Made by a program: the position numbers and the translations under genes. Positions 1 to 8,552 of a stretch of 64,000 bases of DNA are shown piece after piece. The stretch's first letter is position 1. Every line of letters begins with the position of its first letter. Source of the stretch: Mesonia mobilis DSM 19841 (GTDB lineage Bacteria; Bacteroidota; Bacteroidia; Flavobacteriales; Flavobacteriaceae). The notes below the pieces were generated by a model that was not told the origin of the DNA, did not search any database, and saw nothing but the letters and a program-made list of their open reading frames with translations. The stretch is taken from NCBI RefSeq assembly GCF_000423405.1, contig NZ_AUHX01000006.1, forward strand, positions 186,001 through 250,000, given 5' to 3'.

Positions 1-243
1 ATAACTTTTGAATAGTTTTTCAGCTAGTGTTTTCCGAAGAGAAATTAGACCCGCGAGCGGTGCATATTGATTGTGATTTTCATCTAACCCCTGTTTTACG
101 AACTCTAGTAATTTTTGATTAGGAGGGAAGTCTGGAAAACCCTGTGAAAGATTAATGGCGTTGTATTCTTGCGCCAATTTACTCATTTTGGTAAATATAG
201 TGGTTCCCAAATTAGGGAGCTTAGATTCGATAGAGAAATTCAT
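1..243 (-). CDS. Class I/II aminotransferase, N-terminal part only (truncated by window edge)
   Basis: The minus-strand reading frame opens at an ATG (bases 243-241) and stays open to the left edge, giving 81 residues. The protein begins MNFSIESKLPNLGTTIF and contains LSQGFPDFPP at about residues 32-41. That signature is typical of the PLP-dependent fold-type I aminotransferases related to methionine aminotransferase YbdL and kynurenine aminotransferase. The PLP lysine lies beyond the edge, so activity cannot be judged. A transaminase acting on methionine or another hydrophobic or aromatic amino acid is inferred from the family. It lies downstream of the sdh terminator on the same strand, so it is probably transcribed separately. 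Confidence 0.8.
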   Translation of the reverse strand, partial: MNFSIESKLPNLGTTIFTKMSKLAQEYNAINLSQGFPDFPPNQKLLEFVKQGLDENHNQYAPLAGLISLRKTLAEKLFKSY

Positions 244-272
244 TAGCAATGATTTTCTCGAATATAGAAATA

Positions 273-310
273 AAAAATCCCAAACTCAACAAAGTGAATT
301 TGGGATTTTA
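273..310 (-). terminator. Rho-independent terminator of the sdh operon
   Basis: A perfect 11-bp inverted repeat (274-284 with 299-309, AAAATCCCAAA/TTTGGGATTTT) has a 14-nt loop. On the minus strand it is followed by a run of T. It starts 20 bp beyond the sdhB stop codon. Confidence 0.8.
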
Positions 311-329
311 ATTTATAAAGATAGATGAT

Positions 330-1076
330 TTATCCTTTTGAAGTCGCGCTCATATATTCACGGTTCATTCTTGCAATATTCTCTAAAGAAATTCCTTTAG
401 GGCATTCGATCTCGCAAGCTCCGGTGTTACTACAATTACCAAAACCTTCTAAGTCCATTTGGCGAACCATATTCTGTACACGCTCGGTAGCTTCAACTTG
501 ACCTTGAGGTAATAAAGCGTATTGAGAAACTTTAGCCGAAGTAAATAACATCGCACTAGCGTTTTTACAAGCTGCCACACAAGCACCACAACCAATGCAA
601 GTCGCTGCTGCAAACGAGTCGTCTGCATCGTGTTTATTAACAGGAATACTGTTGGCATCGATCGTGTTACCAGAAGTGTTTACAGAAACGTAACCACCAG
701 CTTGCTGAATACGATCAAAAGCACCTCGATCTACAATTAAATCTTTTACTACCGGAAAAGCTTTAGCTCTAAATGGTTCAATAACGATGGTGTCACCATC
801 TTTAAAAGAACGCATGTGTAATTGGCAAGTAGTTACCAATTTATCGGGACCGTGAGGTTCACCGTTTATTTGTAAAGAACAAGCTCCGCAAATACCTTCA
901 CGACAATCGTGATCAAATTCTACCGGCTCTTCTCCTTTATTGATCAAGTCTTCATTTAAAACGTCTAACATTTCAAGAAAAGACATATCACCTTCAACTC
1001 CGTCGATCGGGTAGGTTACCATCTTTCCCTTAGCATTAGCGTTTTCTTGACGCCATATTTTAAGTGTAAGTTTCAT
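330..1076 (-). CDS. sdhB: Succinate dehydrogenase/fumarate reductase iron-sulfur subunit
   Basis: This 248-residue subunit passes electrons from the flavoprotein to the quinone site of respiratory complex II. The N-terminal plant-type ferredoxin domain has the [2Fe-2S] cysteines C58, C63, C66 and C84 (CREGICGAC motif). The C-terminal domain has C160, C163, C166, C170 and then C215, C221, C225, the ligands of the [4Fe-4S] and [3Fe-4S] centres. All cluster ligands are present. It is the last gene of the minus-strand order sdhC-sdhA-sdhB, 75 bp after sdhA, and a terminator follows. The length is normal for the Bacteroidota B-type enzyme. Confidence 0.96.
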   Translation of the reverse strand: MKLTLKIWRQENANAKGKMVTYPIDGVEGDMSFLEMLDVLNEDLINKGEEPVEFDHDCREGICGACSLQINGEPHGPDKLVTTCQLHMRSFKDGDTIVIEPFRAKAFPVVKDLIVDRGAFDRIQQAGGYVSVNTSGNTIDANSIPVNKHDADDSFAAATCIGCGACVAACKNASAMLFTSAKVSQYALLPQGQVEATERVQNMVRQMDLEGFGNCSNTGACEIECPKGISLENIARMNREYMSATSKG

Positions 1077-1090
1077 ATCTTTTAGATTTT

Positions 1091-1111
1091 AGTATTGAGT
1101 ATTGAGTACTG
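1091..1111. repeat. Three tandem heptamers between sdhA and sdhB
   Basis: AGTATTG, AGTATTG and AGTACTG follow each other directly, then a partial AGTC. They lie in the 75-bp gap between sdhA and sdhB, about 15 bp upstream of the sdhB start on the minus strand. No function is evident. It could be a slippage-prone simple repeat or an mRNA spacer element. Confidence 0.6.
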
Positions 1112-1151
1112 AGTCGCTAAGTTGTAACACCTCATAGTTCAATACCGGCAT

Positions 1152-3155
1152 CTATTTATAGCTTCTTGTTTTTAATTCAATATTCTTGAAGTCTAATTCT
1201 TCTTTATGTAATTGCGCGTCTCTTGGGTTTCCTTTATACTCCCAAGCAGCTACATATTTAAAGTTCTCATCATCTCTAAGTGCTTCACCTTCCTCGGTTT
1301 GGTATTCTTCTCTAAAGTGACCACCACAAGATTCATTTCTATGTAAAGCGTCTTTAGCAAACAACTCTCCTAGTTCTAAGAAATCTGCTACACGACCTGC
1401 TTTTTCTAATTCGGCATTTTTACCTTCTGCAGCACCTGGTACTTTTACATTTGCCCAGAAATCTTCACGAAGTTCTTTAATTTCATCTAAAGCTTCTTGA
1501 AGACCTTGCGCGTTACGCGCCATACCACACTTGTTCCACATGATCTTACCAAGTTTCTTGTGATAATAATCTACCGAGTGCTTTCCTGAAGCATTCATTA
1601 ATTTTGAGATTTTATCTTTTACATCTTTTTCAGCGGCATCAAACTCTGGTGAATCTGTTGGTATTTTGCCGGTTCTAATGTCTTTAGAAAGATAATCTCC
1701 AATCGTATAAGGTAATACAAAATAACCATCGGCTAAACCTTGCATTAATGCAGAAGCTCCAAGTCTGTTAGCTCCGTGATCAGAGAAATTTGCTTCTCCG
1801 GCAGCATAACAACCAGGGATGGTGGTTTGTAGGTTGTAATCTACCCAAAGACCTCCCATTGTATAATGAACTGCAGGATAGATCATCATTGGAGTTTCGT
1901 AAGGATTTTGATCTACGATCTTCTGATACATCTGGAAAAGGTTACCGTATTTAGCTTCAACAACTTCTTTTCCTAATTTAATGATCTCTGCTTCAGAAGC
2001 ATTTTTGTTTCCTGAAGAGAAAGCTGCTTCTTTTCCGTAACGCTTAATAGCGCTTGCAAAATCTAAAAATACAGCTTCACCTGTTTTATTTACTCCAAAA
2101 CCTGCATCACAACGTTCTTTTGCTGCACGAGAAGCTACATCTCGAGGTACAAGGTTACCAAAAGCAGGATATCTTCTTTCTAAGTAATAATCTCTTTCTT
2201 CTTCAGAAAGTTCAGTAGGTTTTTTCTTACCTTCTCTAATGGCGATCGCATCCTCTTTTTTCTTCGGTACCCAAATACGTCCATCGTTACGAAGAGATTC
2301 AGACATCAATGTTAATTTAGATTGATGCTCTCCTGAAACCGGAATACAAGTTGGGTGAATTTGCGTGTAACAAGGGTTAGCAAAGTAAGCTCCTCTACGG
2401 TGAGCTCTCCAAGCTGCCATTACGTTACTTCCCATCGCATTGGTCGATAAGAAAAAAACGTTACCATAACCACCGGAAGCTAAAACTACAGCGTGTGCTG
2501 AGTGTCTTTCAATTTCTCCGGTAACCATATTTCTAGCGATAATTCCACGAGCTTTACCATCTACTAAAACCAAATCCATCATTTCGTGACGGTTGAAAGA
2601 TTGAATCTTTCCACGGTTAATTTGACGGTTCATCGCAGAATATGCGCCTAATAATAATTGCTGTCCTGTTTGCCCTTTTGCGTAAAAAGTTCTCGATACA
2701 AGAACTCCGCCAAAAGAACGGTTATCTAAAAGGCCACCGTATTCACGAGCAAAAGGAACCCCTTGTGCCACACATTGATCGATAATATTACCAGAAACTT
2801 CAGCTAAACGATAAACGTTAGCCTCACGAGAACGGTAATCACCACCTTTTACGGTATCATAAAATAATCTATAATCAGAGTCACCATCTCCTTGATAGTT
2901 TTTAGAGGCGTTAATCCCTCCTTGTGCTGCAATCGAGTGCGCACGTCTTGGAGAATCTTGGTAACAAAAAGTTTTTACATTGTAGCCTAGTTCTGCTAAA
3001 GTTGCAGCGGCACTACCACCGGCTAAACCTGTACCAATCACAATAACATCTATATTACGCTTGTTGGCTGGGTTAACCAGGTTAATATCATTTTTATGTT
3101 TTGTCCACTTATCTTTAAGTGGTCCTTCTGGTATTTTTGATTCTAAAACTGACAT
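1152..3155 (-). CDS. sdhA: Succinate dehydrogenase/fumarate reductase flavoprotein subunit
   Basis: This 667-residue catalytic subunit of complex II oxidises succinate to fumarate in the TCA cycle. The Rossmann FAD motif [14 protein letters not shown] lies at about residues 37-50. H73 in the [10 protein letters not shown] context is the expected site of covalent FAD attachment. An HPTCIPVSG segment and the C-terminal [12 protein letters not shown] motif are also present. It is longer than the E. coli type (about 590) but typical of the Bacteroidota/epsilonproteobacterial B-type enzymes. It lies 14 bp after sdhC and 75 bp before sdhB in one transcription unit. Confidence 0.96.
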   Translation of the reverse strand: MSVLESKIPEGPLKDKWTKHKNDINLVNPANKRNIDVIVIGTGLAGGSAAATLAELGYNVKTFCYQDSPRRAHSIAAQGGINASKNYQGDGDSDYRLFYDTVKGGDYRSREANVYRLAEVSGNIIDQCVAQGVPFAREYGGLLDNRSFGGVLVSRTFYAKGQTGQQLLLGAYSAMNRQINRGKIQSFNRHEMMDLVLVDGKARGIIARNMVTGEIERHSAHAVVLASGGYGNVFFLSTNAMGSNVMAAWRAHRRGAYFANPCYTQIHPTCIPVSGEHQSKLTLMSESLRNDGRIWVPKKKEDAIAIREGKKKPTELSEEERDYYLERRYPAFGNLVPRDVASRAAKERCDAGFGVNKTGEAVFLDFASAIKRYGKEAAFSSGNKNASEAEIIKLGKEVVEAKYGNLFQMYQKIVDQNPYETPMMIYPAVHYTMGGLWVDYNLQTTIPGCYAAGEANFSDHGANRLGASALMQGLADGYFVLPYTIGDYLSKDIRTGKIPTDSPEFDAAEKDVKDKISKLMNASGKHSVDYYHKKLGKIMWNKCGMARNAQGLQEALDEIKELREDFWANVKVPGAAEGKNAELEKAGRVADFLELGELFAKDALHRNESCGGHFREEYQTEEGEALRDDENFKYVAAWEYKGNPRDAQLHKEELDFKNIELKTRSYK

Positions 3156-3169
3156 AATCTTTCTGCGTA

Positions 3170-3832
3170 TTATAAGTTATTGATATAGTGGAATACTGCA
3201 ATAAAAATAAATCCTAACGGAATAATAATCGCAAAAGCTTTGGTGAAGCCTTGAATTCCTTTAGAATACTTGTTATTCCACCCTACAGATTGAAATGAAG
3301 AAGCAAAACCGTGAAGTAAGTGTAACATCAAAAAGATGAAAGAGATCACATACAATCCTGTTCTTACAGGGCTTTCGAATTTTGCAATAGTTTCTTCGTA
3401 GTATCTTGTTGGGTCTTCCGGGTGAGACTGTACATATTTATGTACTAATTCCGGAACCCAAAAGTCGTAAAAGTGTAAAGCTAAGAAAGCTAAAATTACA
3501 GCTCCCGAATAAATCATGTTTCTAGACATCCAGCTAGAATTGGCACTTCCGTTATACTTAACGTAGCTAATTGCACGCGCTTTTCTGTTATGAATTTCTA
3601 AAACGAACCCCATAATAAAGTGAAAACACACTCCAAAAATTAATACCGGCTGTAAAACGGCCTGTACTAAAAAGTTGGTTCCCATAAAATGCGACAACTC
3701 GTTAAAAGTGTCTGGAGCAATTACAGATGTAAAGTTAATGGTAAAGTGTTGTGCTAAAAAAAGAACAAGGAAGAGTCCCGATAAAGCCATAGCAAATTTC
3801 TTTGCTACAGAAGATTTTATTAATCCACCCAT
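3170..3832 (-). CDS. sdhC: Succinate dehydrogenase cytochrome b subunit (B-type, single membrane anchor)
   Basis: This is the haem-b membrane anchor of complex II. It has about five hydrophobic helices and histidines suited to bind two haems (for example in [23 protein letters not shown] and LLHGFASS). There is no separate SdhD, as expected for B-type enzymes. I chose the ATG at 3832 ([12 protein letters not shown], 220 residues). The frame is open to a GTG at 3862, but that codon sits only 1 bp after the -7 element at 3864-3871 and would lie at or before the likely transcript start. Homologues typically begin near the chosen residue. It is the first gene of the operon. Confidence 0.92.
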   Translation of the reverse strand: MGGLIKSSVAKKFAMALSGLFLVLFLAQHFTINFTSVIAPDTFNELSHFMGTNFLVQAVLQPVLIFGVCFHFIMGFVLEIHNRKARAISYVKYNGSANSSWMSRNMIYSGAVILAFLALHFYDFWVPELVHKYVQSHPEDPTRYYEETIAKFESPVRTGLYVISFIFLMLHLLHGFASSFQSVGWNNKYSKGIQGFTKAFAIIIPLGFIFIAVFHYINNL

Positions 3833-3863
3833 TGGTTTTGAGTATTTATTTAAAAATTTCACA

Positions 3864-3895
3864 CAAAAATACGCTTCAAAATACTTATTGACAAA
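3864..3895 (-). promoter_or_regulatory. Candidate promoter of the sdhCAB operon
   Basis: On the minus strand TATTTTTG (3871-3864) matches the Bacteroidota -7 consensus TAnnTTTG. An upstream TTTG (3895-3892) lies 20 nt away and could be the -33 element. The spacing is slightly longer than the usual 17-19. Confidence 0.5.
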
Positions 3896-4089
3896 CTTTC
3901 AGAATCGTTTCTGCTTATTTAGAATTAGTATAAGCTATTACGATTTCGTGTTTGTGAAATCGATTGCGTGAAAAGTTGAATAGATGTAAATACCAATTAC
4001 TGGGTATTTATATTTAGTTAAATTAAATATAACTTTATTAAAGCAACAAAAGCAAACTATTCTATTAAATAGGATTTAAAATAAATATA

Positions 4090-5571
4090 ATGAAGATCAA
4101 ACTATTAATTACTATTAGCTTTTTACTGTTAATCTTTTCTGTCAGAGCTCAGCATCAGCAAAAATATGATTTCATAGATTCCTTTACGGAAGGATTTGCA
4201 CCTATAAAACAAAATGAAAAATGGGGATTTATTTCGCAAAGCGAAAAGTTAATCGTAAAACCAACCTATGATTATGTATTTCCTTTTTCAGAAGGCATGG
4301 CGGTGGTTGTCGAGAACGGTAAATGGGGTTATGTGAACACAAAAGGAAAAGTAGTAATTACTCCACAATACCGGTTTGCTTCTCATTTTTCTAATGGCTT
4401 GGCGCGGGTTTTTAAAGATGGTAAGTATGGTTTTATAGACAAGAAAAATGAAACTAAAATATCTTTTGAGTATGAAGATGCCGAAGATTTTAAAAATGGA
4501 TTAGCAGTTGTCGCGCAAGACAAAGAAAAGGAATATGGTGTTGAACGTGAATATAGTCTTATTAATGAAAACCAAAATGAGTTAACGAAGAAGAATTATT
4601 CCTGGATTAGCAACACTTTTAACAATGTTTATAAATCTATGGATTGGGATGATACACTTGTATTTTTTAAGATAAAAGATAAAATGATCGAGAATATATC
4701 GAGCACTGAATTTGATGATCTAAGAAGAAATTTTTTATCTCATAAAGATGCCGCTGCTAGAAAAATTTTAAAAGCTAATAATATCGAATTTGATGGGATA
4801 TGGAGCTTTTCAGAAAATATGGTGGTTTTTAATTTAAACAATTTATATGGGTTCTTTAATGAAAATAATAAAAAGCTTGTAAAACCCCAATATGCAAGAG
4901 TAGGGGAGAAGTTTAAAGATGGCTTATTAGCAGTAAAATTAAACAACAGTTATTTTTTTGTAGATAAAATAGGAAATCCTGTTAGCATAAATCTCATCAA
5001 CCCAGTAGAAAAAGCAGAAGAATACGAAGCTTCGTATGGTATAGACACCTACAGTTTAGTTACAGCAAGAGATTACTTTAATAAAGTTGTTGCTCCTGCA
5101 CCACCACCGCCTCCGGCACCAGAGATCATAGAGTTAGTGGAAGATGATGTAGAGATCGAAGAGGAGGTAATTGCCTCTAAAGATACTTATGAAAGAGTAA
5201 CGGTGAACCCAGAATTAGGTATGGATGTTCCTTTTACAGCTGTAGATCAAGTTCCAATAATGCCAGGTTGTGAAGATGCTGCAAATCAAAAAAAATGCAC
5301 CTCTATCAAGATAAATGAGTTTTTTGAGGAGAACTATAATAAAAGCCTCGCTTCAAATATAGGGTTGTCAGGCATACAAAGAGTTTATTTACGATTTAAA
5401 ATAAATACAACAGGAGATGTTGTATACATACAAGCAAGAGCCCCGCATCCAAAACTGGAAGAAGAAGCACTAAGGGTAGCAAGAGAGTTACCTACAATGA
5501 TTGCTGGCGAGGAAAAAGGCAAAAAAGTGGGTGTACTATACTCCTTGCCAATCATATTTGATGTAGAATAA
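4090..5571 (+). CDS. Exported WG-repeat protein with TonB-like proline linker and C-terminal domain
   Basis: This 493-residue protein has a signal peptide (residues 1-20, ending SVRAQ). Residues 35-145 carry WG-type repeats (EKWGFIS, GKWGYVN, GKYGFID with KP.Y/EG.A.V spacing), and a second set lies at about 250-300 (NLYGFFN, NSYFFVD). A proline linker APAPPPPPAP at 335-344 follows, then an acidic stretch (EDDVEIEEE). The region from about residue 385 to the end (PIMPGCED..., RVYLRFKINTTGDV, LEEEALRVARELP) looks like the C-terminal domain of Bacteroidota TonB proteins. TonB normally has an N-terminal membrane anchor, and here an exported WG domain takes its place. A periplasmic interaction or scaffold role is inferred, and no catalytic motif is visible. 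Two unknown proteins follow on the same strand. Confidence 0.75.
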   Translation: MKIKLLITISFLLLIFSVRAQHQQKYDFIDSFTEGFAPIKQNEKWGFISQSEKLIVKPTYDYVFPFSEGMAVVVENGKWGYVNTKGKVVITPQYRFASHFSNGLARVFKDGKYGFIDKKNETKISFEYEDAEDFKNGLAVVAQDKEKEYGVEREYSLINENQNELTKKNYSWISNTFNNVYKSMDWDDTLVFFKIKDKMIENISSTEFDDLRRNFLSHKDAAARKILKANNIEFDGIWSFSENMVVFNLNNLYGFFNENNKKLVKPQYARVGEKFKDGLLAVKLNNSYFFVDKIGNPVSINLINPVEKAEEYEASYGIDTYSLVTARDYFNKVVAPAPPPPPAPEIIELVEDDVEIEEEVIASKDTYERVTVNPELGMDVPFTAVDQVPIMPGCEDAANQKKCTSIKINEFFEENYNKSLASNIGLSGIQRVYLRFKINTTGDVVYIQARAPHPKLEEEALRVARELPTMIAGEEKGKKVGVLYSLPIIFDVE

Positions 5572-5606
5572 ACAATAATCCCCTGCTTATTTAAACTGAT
5601 TTTTAT

Positions 5607-6314
5607 ATGTTAAAAGCAAAAGTTTTTAGGTGTGGAGCGAACACGATATTTTTAACAGAAGATTATTTTGTGTTCGATTATGATAAGGCAATTAAATATG
5701 AGCATCTATTAACAATTGAAATTGAGATAGGAGAAAAGTTCTATTATTGTTTGTTGGGGCAATATAAACCAGGGTATTTTTTCAATCACATCAGTCCACT
5801 AGCTGATGAAATGATTATTGAGCTGTTGCAAAAAAAAAGTTTAGCCTTAATTAAAAAAACAGCTATAAAGGCTCCGTCATATTATAATAAACATAGCGGT
5901 GAAATTAAATTCGATGACGGTTATATACTAGAATGGTATATTTCTAGATCATGTTATATGAAGTTTTTAAATCCTGATCGAAAATTTATCAAATACATGT
6001 TTTTTACAAGATTTTTATTTGGCTATAGCTTTAAATTTATTGGAGAAAAAGAAATAGAGCTCGGAGATTGGAAAACAAACAAGAATGTTAACATAGTTTT
6101 GTTTAATCCTTTTGACACGAGTGGATTTGAAGCACATTCCCGAAGTATTATAGATTTTAGAAAAAAGCACTATTACTATAAACCAATTTTTAATGAAAGA
6201 ATATATAATAACCCTAGTAGTGATATTGGTAAAGGCTGTTTGATTGCTATTCTTTGTATGGTAGGTATTCCCATTCTCATGATGTGTTTTAAATTAATTT
6301 TAAGTTTATTTTAA
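5607..6314 (+). CDS. Unrecognised protein with C-terminal membrane anchor
   Basis: This 235-residue protein has no signal peptide and no family I recognise. The body is rich in aromatic and lysine residues (for example GEKFYYCLLGQYKPGYFF). A single hydrophobic helix at about residues 210-235 (GCLIAILCMVGIPILMMCF) ends the protein, so it would be tail-anchored with a cytoplasmic body. It starts 35 bp after the WG-repeat gene and shares a layout with the next gene: an opening with F..G.N..F..ED.F spacing and a C-terminal helix. The segment looks more A+T-rich than its surroundings. The coding call rests on length, codon texture and context. Confidence 0.6.
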   Translation: MLKAKVFRCGANTIFLTEDYFVFDYDKAIKYEHLLTIEIEIGEKFYYCLLGQYKPGYFFNHISPLADEMIIELLQKKSLALIKKTAIKAPSYYNKHSGEIKFDDGYILEWYISRSCYMKFLNPDRKFIKYMFFTRFLFGYSFKFIGEKEIELGDWKTNKNVNIVLFNPFDTSGFEAHSRSIIDFRKKHYYYKPIFNERIYNNPSSDIGKGCLIAILCMVGIPILMMCFKLILSLF

Positions 6315-6385
6315 TGTGTTTTACCAATTTTTTTGCACTAATATAAAATACTCAAAACACTTTTCACAGAATAAAAAACGTTGAC

Positions 6386-7045
6386 ATGAAAAACTTTAAA
6401 ATAGGTCCAAAAAACTACTTTTTCGAAGAGGATAAGTTCGAGGGTAAAACCCCTATTTCAAATTTAAGTTTATACCATTTTCAACGAGCAGAAACATATC
6501 AATTTTATGTGTTGCTAATAAATGATGCTAAAGCAATCAGGGCAATTTTATTTGGGGAAGGAGATGAGTTGGTAGATTATTTAAAAGCAAATAACGTTAT
6601 TTATAAAAAATATGATTTATCCCACCATAAAATTAAGACAACTAGTGAGCGAAATCCCGATTTAAGAAGCGAGACCATAGAAGCTACTACAAAAGAAGGA
6701 CATCATCTCATAATTTATACCTCTAATAGATTTAAGCAGGGCTATAAAAAACCTTGTTTTGTTCATGCTTGGTTAATTGATAAGGAAGGTAAGAGAAAGG
6801 AACTTTTTCTTCGTTATAAGACAGATAAAGCAGTTTTAACCGGTCTATATAAAGTTAAAGCTGTATTACTCAAAGAGGTTGAAAAAGATTCAGAAGAAGC
6901 ACAGGCTATAAAGAATAAATATTTTCATAGCTTACAAAGAGAATTGAATAAAGAATTAACCGAAGCAGAAAATAATAAAATATTTGGCTATATAATTTTA
7001 ATAATAAGTGTGCTGTTTGGATTATTTTTAATATTTAACTCTTGA
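6386..7045 (+). CDS. Unrecognised tail-anchored protein
   Basis: This 219-residue protein is of no family I recognise. The N-terminus (MKNFKIGPKNYFFEEDKFEG) resembles the spacing of the preceding protein's opening. The middle is charged (for example KEVEKDSEEAQAIKNKY). One C-terminal hydrophobic helix spans about residues 199-218 (IFGYIILIISVLFGLFLIF). No export signal is present. It lies 71 bp after the previous gene and probably belongs to the same three-gene cassette as the WG-repeat/TonB-like protein. A role in envelope sensing or protein-protein contact would be a guess. Confidence 0.55.
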   Translation: MKNFKIGPKNYFFEEDKFEGKTPISNLSLYHFQRAETYQFYVLLINDAKAIRAILFGEGDELVDYLKANNVIYKKYDLSHHKIKTTSERNPDLRSETIEATTKEGHHLIIYTSNRFKQGYKKPCFVHAWLIDKEGKRKELFLRYKTDKAVLTGLYKVKAVLLKEVEKDSEEAQAIKNKYFHSLQRELNKELTEAENNKIFGYIILIISVLFGLFLIFNS

Positions 7046-7110
7046 TAATTAGGTTTTAGCATTCAAAGAAAAATTTTCTTCTTCTACATAGTAATTTAAA
7101 TAGCCTTTCA

Positions 7111-7118
7111 TAAATTTG
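7111..7118 (+). promoter_or_regulatory. Candidate -7 promoter element of the Xaa-Pro aminopeptidase gene
   Basis: TAAATTTG matches TAnnTTTG and lies 16 nt before the ATG at 7135. No convincing -33 TTG is present at the usual distance. Confidence 0.35.
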
Positions 7119-7134
7119 AAAAAATTCAATATTT

Positions 7135-8427
7135 ATGAGATATCAACCTATACATTCAGACTTATTTATAAAGAATCGTAAAAACTTTATGGCGCAAATG
7201 AAGCCAAATAGTTTAGCGGTTTTTAATTCTAATGATATTTACCCAATTGGTGCCGATAGTACCATACCTTTTCAACAAGATCGAAATATTTATTATTTAA
7301 GTGGTGTAGATCAAGAAGAAAGCGTTTTAGTTTTATTTCCAGACGCTCCGCACGAAAAGCATCGTGAGATTTTATTTTTGACTGAAACAAACGAGCATAT
7401 CGCCGTTTGGGAAGGAGAAAAGTTAACCAAAGAAAAAGCTTTTGAAACTTCTGGCGTAAAAACTGTGTATTGGTTAAAAGACTTCCATAAAGTTTTACAC
7501 GAGTTAATGGCGCAAAGTGAAACAGTTTATATTAATACCAACGAGCATTACCGCGCAAATGTAGAGACAGAAACTCGTGAAGCGCGTTTTAATAAGTGGC
7601 TGTTAGAGAAATATCCGGCACATTCGGTAGCTAAAAGTAATCCGATTTTGCAACGTCTTCGTTCGGTAAAAGATCAATTAGAGATTGATGTGATGCAACA
7701 AGCATGTAATATTACCGAAAAAGGTTTCAGAAGAATTCTAAATTTCGTAAAACCCGGAGTTTGGGAATATGAAATTGAAGCTGAATTTATGCACGAGTTT
7801 TTACGTAATCGCTCTCGTGGCTTTGCTTATACACCAATTGTAGCTTCAGGGCAAAATGCAAACGTACTTCATTATATTGAGAATAAAATGCAGTGTAAAG
7901 AAGGCGAATTAATTTTATTAGATGTAGGAGCCGAGTACGCGAATTACGCCAGCGATATGTCGAGAACAATCCCGGTGAGCGGAAAGTTTAGCAAGCGTCA
8001 AAAAGAAGTTTATAATAAAATTAATCAGATTAAAAAAGACGCGACAAAAATGTTAGTGCCGGGAACCGATTGGGCTTCTTACCACAAAGAAGTTGGTAAA
8101 ATGGCGACTTCAGCATTTTTAGATCTTGGTATTTTAGATAAAGCCGATGTGCAAAACGAAAATCCGGATTGGCCGGCTTATAAAAAATACTTTATGCACG
8201 GTACGTCACACAATATTGGTTTAGATACGCACGATTACGGATTGTTGCACGAACCCATGGTAGCAAATCAAGTATTTACGGTTGAGCCTGGAGTTTACCT
8301 GCCGGAAGAAGGCTTCGGAATTCGTTTAGAAGATGATGTCGTGATTCAAGCAAAAGGAGAGCCGATCAACTTGATGAAAAATATCCCGATTGAAGCAGAT
8401 GAAATTGAAGAGTTAATGAATAGTTAG
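7135..8427 (+). CDS. pepP: Xaa-Pro aminopeptidase (M24 family)
   Basis: This 430-residue cytosolic metallopeptidase removes N-terminal residues preceding proline. The N-terminal aminopeptidase P domain occupies about residues 1-165 and the pita-bread catalytic domain about 175-425. The dinuclear metal ligands are all present: D263 and D274 (LLDVGAEY, YASDMSRT), H359 (HGTSHNIGLD), E384 (TVEPGVY) and E399 (GIRLEDD). It stands alone, with a terminator after it. Length is normal for the family. Confidence 0.93.
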   Translation: MRYQPIHSDLFIKNRKNFMAQMKPNSLAVFNSNDIYPIGADSTIPFQQDRNIYYLSGVDQEESVLVLFPDAPHEKHREILFLTETNEHIAVWEGEKLTKEKAFETSGVKTVYWLKDFHKVLHELMAQSETVYINTNEHYRANVETETREARFNKWLLEKYPAHSVAKSNPILQRLRSVKDQLEIDVMQQACNITEKGFRRILNFVKPGVWEYEIEAEFMHEFLRNRSRGFAYTPIVASGQNANVLHYIENKMQCKEGELILLDVGAEYANYASDMSRTIPVSGKFSKRQKEVYNKINQIKKDATKMLVPGTDWASYHKEVGKMATSAFLDLGILDKADVQNENPDWPAYKKYFMHGTSHNIGLDTHDYGLLHEPMVANQVFTVEPGVYLPEEGFGIRLEDDVVIQAKGEPINLMKNIPIEADEIEELMNS

Positions 8428-8480
8428 TTTATTTACTGAATTTCAGGCTAAGCTTGTTTCAGTGTAATTTAAAATTTTAT

Positions 8481-8519
8481 AAAAACCTCACAGATTTTCA
8501 AAATCTATGAGGTTTTTTT
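8481..8519. terminator. Bidirectional terminator between convergent genes
   Basis: A long hairpin has arms 8481-8490 and 8508-8517 (AAAAACCTCA/TGAGGTTTTT), with an inner AGATTT/AAATCT stem after one mismatch. A-runs and T-runs flank both sides, so it can stop pepP on the plus strand and the convergent hydrolase on the minus strand. The CCTCACAG core recurs at 48827-48857. Confidence 0.75.
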
Positions 8520-8552
8520 GTATTTGGAAAATTTAATTTCCTAGACGCTAAA

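Noticed and set aside
3675-3971. 98-codon plus-strand frame across the sdhC start
   Set aside because: It runs antisense to sdhC and its promoter, has no family signature, and its codon texture looks like a shadow.
5092-5170. Proline/acidic coding stretch as a possible low-complexity artefact
   Set aside because: It is in frame and matches the linker pattern of TonB proteins, so it is treated as a real linker.
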